A stretch of 64,000 bases of DNA, taken from contig NZ_CP053382.1 of assembly GCF_014931605.1 (NCBI RefSeq), positions 3,348,001 to 3,412,000 on the forward strand, given 5' to 3'. Of the stretch, positions 53,729-64,000 are shown piece by piece. The position numbers and the translations under genes are program-made. The notes under the pieces are model-generated. The model worked only from the letters and a program-made list of their open reading frames with translations. It ran no database searches and was not told the DNA's origin. Position 1 is the first letter of the stretch. Each line of letters opens with the position of its first letter. This DNA comes from Halomonas sp. MCCC 1A13316. GTDB taxonomy: Bacteria; Pseudomonadota; Gammaproteobacteria; Pseudomonadales; Halomonadaceae.

Positions 53729-55756
53729 ATGAGTTCAACTCCGTACTCGGCGCCGGTCGCCGACCCGACGCAGGAGCCGGAACAGGGTCATGTCATGGCG
53801 GCCATCCATGCGCCTCGCATCGCCATCGAATCGGTGCAGCCGTCACTGGATCACGGTCGCTTCGCCACAAAATCCATCGTCGACGAGCCGATCACCGTCA
53901 GGGCGAAGATCTTCGCCGACGGCCATGACACTCTGGCCGCCGCGATCTGCTGGTTCGACACCGAAGGCCACCAGCACCGCGAGTCCATGCATCAGGTTCT
54001 GCCGCTGGGCCTGGATAACTTCGAAGGACGCTTCACACCCCGTCATATTGGCACACACCGTTTTCTCATCGAAGCCTGGTGGGACATCTACGCCACCTAC
54101 CGCCACGAACTTGCCACGAAATACCGGGCAGGCGTGGCGGTCGGACTCGAACTCGAGGAGGGCCGCCGGTTGGTCGTCAAAGCGACGGAGCGCAGCGAAG
54201 GCGATCTCAGAGCGGCGCTCGAGGCCACCCATGAGCGCTTCCAACGGCTCGAGTCCGATGCCGAACGGGTTGCCCTGCTACTCGACGGCGATACGGCGAA
54301 GCTGATGGAGGCGGCGGATGCACGTCCGCATCTGGTCCGCAGCGACGTGGTCTACGCCGTCGACGTGGAGCGTCTTCGGGCACGTTTCTCGAGCTGGTAC
54401 GAGCTGTTCCCCCGCTCGGAAACGGACAGCCCGCACCGTCACGGTACCTTTCGCGACGTGCAAGCGCGCCTTCCCATGATTCGCGACATGGGCTTCGACG
54501 TCCTCTATTTTCCGCCCATTCACCCCGTCGGGCGCACGCACCGGAAGGGACCCAACAATTCACTTGAAGCAGGGCCGGACGATCCCGGCAGCCCCTACGC
54601 CATCGGAAGCAAGGAGGGAGGTCATGAATCGATACATCCGGAACTTGGCACGCGAGACGATTTCCGTGATCTGGTACGCGCTGCAGACGATCATGGCCTG
54701 GAAATCGCGTTGGACTTCGCCATCCAGTGCTCGCCCGACCATCCCTGGCTCGAGGAACACCCCGGTTGGTTCTCATGGCGTCCCGATGGGTCTATCCGTT
54801 ACGCGGAGAACCCGCCCAAGAAATATCAGGACATCGTCAACGTCGATTTCTATGCCGAGGAAGCGATCCCTTCGCTGTGGATCGAACTTCGCGACGTCGT
54901 CCAGGGCTGGATCGGTGAAGGCGTAAAGATATTTCGCGTCGACAACCCCCATACCAAGCCACTGCCCTTCTGGGAGTGGCTGATCGGCGATGTTCGCCGC
55001 CGCGATCCGTCGGTGATCTTTCTGGCCGAGGCCTTCACGCGGCCCGCGATGATGCTGCGACTCGGCAAGCTGGGCTTCAACCAGAGCTATACCTACTTCA
55101 CCTGGCGCCATACCAAGCAGGAGCTGACCGAGTACTTCACCCAGTTGCACGAATCGCCGCTGCGCGAGGGCTACCGGCCCAATTTCTTCGTCAACACACC
55201 GGACATCAACCCCTACTTTCTGCAGTCCTCGGGGCGGCCCGGCTTCCTGCTGCGAGCAGCTCTCGCTGCCTTGGGGGCAGGCTCCTGGGGCGTGTATTCC
55301 GGTTTCGAGCTGTGTGAGGGAGAGCCGGTGCCGGGCAAGGAGGAGTACCTCGATTCGGAGAAGTACGAGATCCGGCCGCGTGATTACACTGCGACCGGCA
55401 ACATCACCTACGAGATCGCTCAGCTCAACCGCATCCGACGGGAAAACCCGGCGCTGCAGACCCATCTGGGGCTGGCCTTCTACACGATATACAACGATAG
55501 GATCCTGCTCTTCGGCAAGCGCACTGAAACGCGAGATAACTTCATTCTCGCTGCCATCAGCCTCGACCCGTTCGAGGCTCAGGAGGGAATTTTCGAATTA
55601 CCGCTGTGGGAATTCGGTCTGCCCGATGACGCCGGCCTGCAGGGAGAAGACCTTATGAGTGGGCTTCGCTGGACCTGGCACGGCAAGTGGCAATCGCTAC
55701 GACTCGAACCCTGGCATCAGCCCTTCGCCATCTGGCGCATCCGCCCGATTCATTAG
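53729..55756 (+). CDS. glgE: Alpha-1,4-glucan:maltose-1-phosphate maltosyltransferase
   Basis: Extends alpha-glucan by transfer of maltose from maltose-1-phosphate; 675 residues. Family marks: FPRSETDSPHRHGTFRDVQARLP, DVLYFPPIHPVGRTHRKGPNN, VKIFRVDNPHTKPLPFWEWLI (nucleophile Asp), VIFLAEAFTRPAMMLRLGKLGF (acid Glu) and FFVNTPDINPYFL. It has no signal peptide. Maltose-1-phosphate should come from the kinase half of the next gene. AAAGGAGC precedes the ATG. Confidence 0.95.
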   Translation: MSSTPYSAPVADPTQEPEQGHVMAAIHAPRIAIESVQPSLDHGRFATKSIVDEPITVRAKIFADGHDTLAAAICWFDTEGHQHRESMHQVLPLGLDNFEGRFTPRHIGTHRFLIEAWWDIYATYRHELATKYRAGVAVGLELEEGRRLVVKATERSEGDLRAALEATHERFQRLESDAERVALLLDGDTAKLMEAADARPHLVRSDVVYAVDVERLRARFSSWYELFPRSETDSPHRHGTFRDVQARLPMIRDMGFDVLYFPPIHPVGRTHRKGPNNSLEAGPDDPGSPYAIGSKEGGHESIHPELGTRDDFRDLVRAADDHGLEIALDFAIQCSPDHPWLEEHPGWFSWRPDGSIRYAENPPKKYQDIVNVDFYAEEAIPSLWIELRDVVQGWIGEGVKIFRVDNPHTKPLPFWEWLIGDVRRRDPSVIFLAEAFTRPAMMLRLGKLGFNQSYTYFTWRHTKQELTEYFTQLHESPLREGYRPNFFVNTPDINPYFLQSSGRPGFLLRAALAALGAGSWGVYSGFELCEGEPVPGKEEYLDSEKYEIRPRDYTATGNITYEIAQLNRIRRENPALQTHLGLAFYTIYNDRILLFGKRTETRDNFILAAISLDPFEAQEGIFELPLWEFGLPDDAGLQGEDLMSGLRWTWHGKWQSLRLEPWHQPFAIWRIRPIH

Positions 55757-55797
55757 CCACTGGGTTTCGTACCGACACAAGCAGGGAGAGCAAGGCC

Positions 55798-59146
<3,349 letters not shown>

Positions 59147-59154
<8 letters not shown>

Positions 59155-61369
59155 CTTTACCGCCAGGCCAATGCCGGACCCGAGCCTGTGGCTCCCCGAG
59201 GAAGAAGCGGAGGCACTGGCGTGCGGCAGCCATGGCAATCCGTTTTCGGTACTCGGCGTTCACGAGAGCGATGATGGCCCTTTCCTGAGAGCTTTCCTTC
59301 CCGGCGCTCTTGGCGTCGACGTGCTCGATCGCCAGGACGGCAGCTTTCGCTGCTGCCTGACGGGTGTGCAGATTCCCGGCCTCTTTGCCGGCCGCCTGCC
59401 GCATGCGGCGCCCTACTCCCTGCGCATTCGCTGGCCCAGCGGGGAACAGTTGACCGAGGACCCCTACAGCTTTGGCCTGCTGCTCGGTGAAATGGATCTC
59501 TACCTGATCGGCGAGGGAACTCACCGCCACTTGGGCCAGTGTCTGGGAGCCCAGCCCATGGAAGTGGATGGCGTGGAGGGCGTGCGCTTCGCCGTCTGGG
59601 CGCCCAATGCCCGGCGGGTCTCGGTAGTGGGCAACTTCAACAGTTGGGATGGGCGCCGCCACGTGATGCGCCTGCGCCATCCCGCAGGCGTGTGGGAGCT
59701 GTTCGTGCCGCGCCTCGGACCCGGCGAATCGTACAAGTTCGAGATTCTCGATGCGCAAGGCGCCCTCGGCCTGCGCGCCGATCCCGTGGCGCTCGCCACC
59801 GAGACCCCGCCGAACACCGCCTCGGTAGTGGCCGACACCCGGCCTTTCCCCTGGCATGACGACGAATGGCTCGCCCATCGAGGCGAAAGGCACGCACCGA
59901 ACCGACCGATCAGCATCTATGAAGTACACGCTGCTTCATGGCGCAAGCACGGCGGCGACAACGGCGAGCTCTACAGCTGGCGCGAGCTGGCCGAGCATAT
60001 GATTCCCTACGTCCTGGAAATGGGCTTCACCCATGTCGAACTGCTGCCCATCATGGAGCATCCGTTCGGCGGTTCCTGGGGCTACCAGCCCTTGAGCCAG
60101 TTCGCCCCAAGCGGTCGCTTCGGCACACCCAACGACTTCGCCTATTTCGTCGATGAGTGCCATCGGGCGGGACTCGGCGTGATACTCGACTGGGTACCGG
60201 CTCACTTCCCCACCGACCCCCATGGCCTGGCGCGCTTCGACGGCACCGCGCTATACGAATACGAGCACCCTTTCGAGGGCTTCCATCAGGATTGGGATAC
60301 CTTCATCTACAACTGGGGGCGGCGCGAGGTGCACGGCTTCCTGCTGGCCTCGGCGGTGCACTGGCTGCGCCATTTCCATGTCGACGCGCTGCGCGTCGAT
60401 GCCGTCGCCTCGATGCTCTACCGCAACTATTCGCGCAACGAGGGGGAGTGGATCCCCAACAAGCACGGCGGGCATGAAAACCTGGAGGCAATCGACTTCC
60501 TGTGCCACCTCAATGACGTCGTCAGCGAAGAGGCCCCCGGTGCGGTGGTAATTGCCGAAGAGTCCACGGCCTGGCCCGGGGTCACCCAGCCCACCGCCGA
60601 GGGCGGCCTGGGTTTCGCCTACAAGTGGAACATGGGCTGGATGCACGACACCCTGAACTACATCGGCGAGGACCCCATCCATCGCAGGTACCATCACCAC
60701 AACATGACCTTTCCCATGGTCTATGCCTTCTCGGAGCGCTATGTGCTGCCGATTTCCCACGACGAGGTGGTGCATGGCAAAGGGTCGCTGATCGGCAAGA
60801 TGCCCGGCGACGAATGGCAGCAGTTCGCCAACCTGCGCGCCTATCTCGCCACCATGTGGACACAGCCCGGCAAGAAGCTGCTGTTCATGGGCTGTGAATA
60901 CGGCCAGTGGCGAGAATGGAGCCATGACCGCGAACTCGATTGGTTCCTGCTCAACGAGCCGCGCCATAGCGGCGTACGCCAACTGCTCACCGACCTCAAC
61001 CAGCTTTACGTGGAGCACTCGTCCCTGCACGAATGCGACTTCGATCCTCACGGATTCACTTGGGTGGTGAGCAACGACGACACCAATAGCGTCTTCGCCT
61101 GGCTGCGGTGGAGCGCTAAGGGAGAGCCGCTGCTGATCGTCGCCAACCTGACGCCGGTTCCCCGCGAGGGCTATCGTCTGGGCGTGCCACGGCCAGGACG
61201 CTGGGAGGAAATCCTCAACAGCGATGCCGAGTGCTACGGTGGCTCGAACCTGGGCAATCTGGGCCAGTTGGAATCCGAAGATTCGCCACTTCATGGCCAG
61301 ACCGCCAGCCTGGCGATGACGCTACCGCCACTAGGGGTGGTGGTGCTCCGCCCTGCCGAGCCGGCTTGA
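59147..61369 (+). CDS. glgB: 1,4-alpha-glucan branching enzyme
   Basis: Introduces alpha-1,6 branches into growing glucan; 740 residues. N-terminal N1 and CBM48 domains ([31 protein letters not shown]), then GH13: [60 protein letters not shown] (nucleophile), [13 protein letters not shown] (acid) and [18 protein letters not shown]. Eight-base overlap with treS. Ends the operon. Product is branched glycogen, built by GlgA and/or GlgE. Confidence 0.95.
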
Positions 61370-61379
61370 GTCAACCCCC

Positions 61380-62063
61380 CTAGCCCAGCCGCTCTGCGAG
61401 AACGCCCAGGTCTGTGACGGTCAGGTCCGGTTCGACGCCCCAGGGGTCGAAGGGCGCGTCGAGGCTGCGGCGCACCCAGGCAGCGTGCAGCCCGGCATGG
61501 CGGGCGCCGATCACGTCGAAGGGATTGCTCGAGATCAGCCAGGTATCGCCGGGGGCGACTTCCAGCCGGTAACGCAGGTGAGCGTATACGGCGGGGTCGG
61601 GCTTGAAGCGCTTGACCTCGTCGACGCTTATCACCGCCTCGAAGCGTTCGAGGATACCGGCCTGCTCGAGCAGGCCGTTGACCGCATCGGAGGTACCGTT
61701 GGAGAAGGCGACGCAGCGCATGCCGGACGCGGCCAGCCGCTCCAGAGCGTCGGCGGCATCGGGAAAGGCCGGCAGGCGGGCATAAACCGCCATCAGGTGA
61801 TCCTTGTCGACGTCCGACAGCTGGGACTGCAGCGCACGATCGGTGAAGTCCAGCGCTTCACGCGTGCACTGTCCGAAGGGGACGTAGGCCCCCATCAGAC
61901 CGCGGCGAAAACTGTACTCCAACTGCTTGTCGCGCCAGCGCCGCGAAAACTCCACGGCGAGCGAGTCCTTGCCGCTCCTGCCGAGCCGCTCCTCCAGTTC
62001 GGTGACCACGCCGTGGGTATCGATCAGGGTACCGTAGACATCGAAGGCAAGTACCGTTGCCAT
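61380..62063 (-). CDS. HAD-family L-2-haloacid dehalogenase-like hydrolase (type II)
   Basis: 227 residues. Nucleophile Asp at residue 8 in VLAFDVYGTLID, the CVAFSNGTSDAV Ser/Thr motif, lysine in DEVKRFKPDPAVY, and the type II dehalogenase block LISSNPFDVIGARHAG. Family members remove halogen from L-2-haloacids or act as phosphatases. The second-strand context is eutC-eutB upstream (86 bases). Substrate in this host unknown. Start at MATVLAFD, with a possible SD (AGGAGC) 11 bases upstream. Confidence 0.87.
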   Translation of the reverse strand: MATVLAFDVYGTLIDTHGVVTELEERLGRSGKDSLAVEFSRRWRDKQLEYSFRRGLMGAYVPFGQCTREALDFTDRALQSQLSDVDKDHLMAVYARLPAFPDAADALERLAASGMRCVAFSNGTSDAVNGLLEQAGILERFEAVISVDEVKRFKPDPAVYAHLRYRLEVAPGDTWLISSNPFDVIGARHAGLHAAWVRRSLDAPFDPWGVEPDLTVTDLGVLAERLG

Positions 62064-62149
62064 CTGCTGTGCTCCTCGTTTCACTTGGCCAGTCCTCAGC
62101 ATGGGCACTGCCGCTCCCGGGCTCAAGCAACGCGGCAGCATTATCGGCT

Positions 62150-63103
62150 TCACTCGCTTGCCAACCGCGACAGCGCGAAGCTGGCAATGGCGGTGTCCTG
62201 CACCCCGGTGCCGGTCAGGTCGCACACCGTGATGGCAGTGTCCGAAACCCGCAGTCGTTCGCCGCGCACGATCACCCGCCCCAGCTCATGGACCTTGAAC
62301 GGGGGCTCACGCCCCTCATTGGCGAAAACCTTGAGTTCACCGTTGTGCTCGCTCTGGGCGCGGGTATCGCAGACGAAGGCATCGGCACGAGTCAGTACCG
62401 ACTCGTCGAGCTCACGCTTGTCGGGGCTGTCCGAGCCCATGGCGGTGACGTGGACGCCGTCGGGCAGGTCGCTGGCCTGCAGCAGCGGCTCCCGGGAAGG
62501 CGTGGCGGTGACGATGATGTCGGCCTGCGCGCAGGCGGCGTGAACGCTGTCGTGCATGCTGACGGTGAGTCCCCGGCTGCGCATGCGGTCGGCGTAGGCC
62601 TCGGCACCCTCAGGACGGCGCGCCCAGACGTCCAGGGTATCGATGTTGCGCACCAGGCGCAGTGCCTCGACTTGGCGCTGGGCCTGCTCACCGGCACCGA
62701 TCACCGCCACCCGACGACTGTCTTCGCGGGAGAGATGCTTGGCGGCGATGGCTCCAGCAACGGCGGTACGCACCATGGTCAGGTAGCCATCCTCGAACAG
62801 CACCGCCTCGACCCGCCCCGTCTCGGCAGAAAACAGCAGCATCAAGCCGCTGAGGCTCGGCAGGCCGCGCTTGGGATTGTCGAAGGAGCCGGTACTGACC
62901 TTGATGGCGAAGCGCTCCCAGCCCTTGATGTGCGCCGTCTTGACGTCGACCTCGCTATTAAACTCCTCCATCGACATCGACAGGATTGGCGGCTGTATGG
63001 CCTCGTCGCGACCCAGGGCAGCGAAACCCGCCTCGACCTGGCGCAGCGCCTGCTCGTCGATACCGACTACTGCCTCGATTTCGTCGCGCTGAAAGAACTT
63101 CAT
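62150..63103 (-). CDS. eutC: Ornithine cyclodeaminase-like ectoine utilization protein EutC
   Basis: NAD(P)-binding ornithine-cyclodeaminase/mu-crystallin-family enzyme, 317 residues. The Rossmann motif is VAVIGAGEQAQRQVEAL (about 125-141), and ERFAIKVSTGSFDNPKRGLPSLSGLMLLF carries substrate-binding residues. In Halomonas and relatives this gene with eutB belongs to ectoine/hydroxyectoine catabolism, where the pair is proposed to act on the hydroxyectoine branch. Starts 18 bases after the eutB stop. The doeA/doeB genes of ectoine degradation are not in the window. Confidence 0.85.
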   Translation of the reverse strand: MKFFQRDEIEAVVGIDEQALRQVEAGFAALGRDEAIQPPILSMSMEEFNSEVDVKTAHIKGWERFAIKVSTGSFDNPKRGLPSLSGLMLLFSAETGRVEAVLFEDGYLTMVRTAVAGAIAAKHLSREDSRRVAVIGAGEQAQRQVEALRLVRNIDTLDVWARRPEGAEAYADRMRSRGLTVSMHDSVHAACAQADIIVTATPSREPLLQASDLPDGVHVTAMGSDSPDKRELDESVLTRADAFVCDTRAQSEHNGELKVFANEGREPPFKVHELGRVIVRGERLRVSDTAITVCDLTGTGVQDTAIASFALSRLASE

Positions 63104-63121
63104 CCTCGACTCCTTTTTCGT

Positions 63122-64000
63122 CTACCTGCCGCTCATGGCCCGCGCCCGATCCAGCGTCCCCAGGGCCACGCCGTTGCCGGAAAGGATCAGCACCACCCGC
63201 TGGCCGCTCACGTCCAGGCCATGCTCGGCGAGCGCGGCCAGCCCCACCGCGGCGGCGCCTTCCACCAACAGTTTCTCATGCTCGAGAATGTCGACCATGG
63301 CGTGAGCGATGGCCGTCTCCGAGACCTTAAAATGGTCGTTCATCACGTCGCGTACCAAGGAAAAGGTACAACGATTGTCGAGGCCGATGCCGCCGCCCAG
63401 CGAGTCGGCCAGGCTCTCGACCTCTTCCACTGCCACGGGCCGGCCCGCCTGCAGGCTCTCCCACATCGCCGCACCGCGTGACAGGCTCACGCCGGTCATG
63501 CATGTCTCGGGGCAGATCGCCTTTACCGCCGCGCCGATTCCGCCGAGCAGCCCGCCGCCGGATAGCCCGACAATGACTCGGTCGAGGTCCGGCGCGTCCT
63601 CCATCAGTTCCAGGCCGATGGTGCCCTGACCGGCCGCAATCAGCGGGTCATCGAAGGGCGGGATCAGGGTCATGCCGCGCTCGGCCACCAGCCGCTCGAC
63701 CTCGTCGAAGGCCTCGTCCTGGCTCTCACCCACGCGCCGCACCTCGGCGCCCAGTGCCTCGATGGCGGCCACCTTGTTGCCCGGCACCAGACGCGACAGG
63801 CAGATCGTCGCCGGCACGCCGAGCCGGGCCGCGGCGTAGGCCACCGCACGGCCGTGGTTGCCGGTGGATGCCGTGGTCACGCCGGCAGCCAGGGCCTCAC
63901 GGCCATGGCGCTCGATCAGCGCAGCGATCATGTTGACAGCGCCGCGCAGCTTGAAGGCGCCGGTCGGCTGCTGGGTTTCCAGCTTGAGCAGAATCTCGGC
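63122..64000 (-). CDS. eutB: Threonine-dehydratase-like (hydroxy)ectoine utilization protein EutB, N-terminus cut
   Basis: PLP-dependent fold-type II enzyme; at least 293 residues are present and the frame stays open to the window end. TGAFKLRGAVNMI carries the PLP lysine, TTASTGNHGRAVAYAA is the substrate loop, and GLSGGGLLGGIGAAVK is the PLP phosphate-binding loop. The combination with eutC downstream suggests the ectoine-utilization dehydratase rather than IlvA; serine racemase-like activity is an alternative. Confidence 0.83.
   Translation of the reverse strand, partial: AEILLKLETQQPTGAFKLRGAVNMIAALIERHGREALAAGVTTASTGNHGRAVAYAAARLGVPATICLSRLVPGNKVAAIEALGAEVRRVGESQDEAFDEVERLVAERGMTLIPPFDDPLIAAGQGTIGLELMEDAPDLDRVIVGLSGGGLLGGIGAAVKAICPETCMTGVSLSRGAAMWESLQAGRPVAVEEVESLADSLGGGIGLDNRCTFSLVRDVMNDHFKVSETAIAHAMVDILEHEKLLVEGAAAVGLAALAEHGLDVSGQRVVLILSGNGVALGTLDRARAMSGR

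Overview
The window reads as a GC-rich, halophilic gammaproteobacterium, most likely Halomonas or a close relative. The support is an Entner-Doudoroff zwf-pgl-eda operon next to hexR, ectoine/hydroxyectoine catabolism genes (eutBC-like) at the right edge, a very large trehalose/glycogen operon, Na+-coupled transport, and overall protein style. No rRNA, tRNA, CRISPR array, phage or transposase gene was seen. Gene density is high and most operons use ATGA-type stop/start overlaps.

Layout. 1-2.35 kb: end of a fructose PTS operon (fruK, fruA). 2.6-4.3 kb: PAS-type chemoreceptor. 4.4-8.3 kb: eda, pgl and zwf on the minus strand, divergent from hexR, with a palindrome in the shared promoter. 8.3-13.6 kb: De Ley-Doudoroff galactonate genes (dgoA, dgoK, dgoD, a GntR-family regulator) and an SSS symporter; the same operator-like palindrome sits before both the regulator and the symporter. 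13.9-17.0 kb: PhnD-like ABC importer with a double-length permease. 17.1-18.7 kb: RidA and an MFS transporter. 18.7-18.95 kb: a 213-bp MITE-like element. 19.0-22.1 kb: modABC with a ModE-box-like dyad and a short ModE. 22.1-26.0 kb: SulP transporter with two nearly identical UspA paralogues and a small monooxygenase. 26.3-29.7 kb: EamA exporter, stomatin-like protein and NfeD protease.

29.8-39.6 kb is the most unusual part. A ynjBCD-like ABC importer is flanked on both sides by genes for exported proteins that share an N-terminal leader (KRRxLLxxLSRRLxYxAPA) followed by a Glu/Ala/Gly tandem repeat. One of these is a c-type cytochrome, the other a 98-residue peptide. The peptide gene lies directly downstream of a 787-residue protein that combines a tubulin-tyrosine-ligase-like ATP-grasp domain, a PqqD-like peptide-recognition (RRE) domain and a degenerate HPr-kinase-like domain. 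I propose a peptide-modification (RiPP-like) system that ligates amino acids onto Glu-rich exported substrates. DinB-like and DUF302 proteins follow in the same operon, and a periplasmic rhodanese is divergent.

39.7-41.9 kb: TetR regulator, AhpD-like protein, and an ECF-type sigma factor with a small zinc-finger anti-sigma. 41.9-42.4 kb: AT-rich leader. 42.4-61.4 kb: one colinear operon glgA-treZ-malQ-treY-DUF2934-glgX-glgE-treS/maltokinase-glgB. It encodes glycogen synthesis and branching, debranching, and both the TreYZ and TreS/GlgE routes that interconvert trehalose and alpha-glucan, which suits an organism under osmotic stress. 61.4-64 kb: a HAD-family dehalogenase and eutC/eutB, the latter cut by the window edge.
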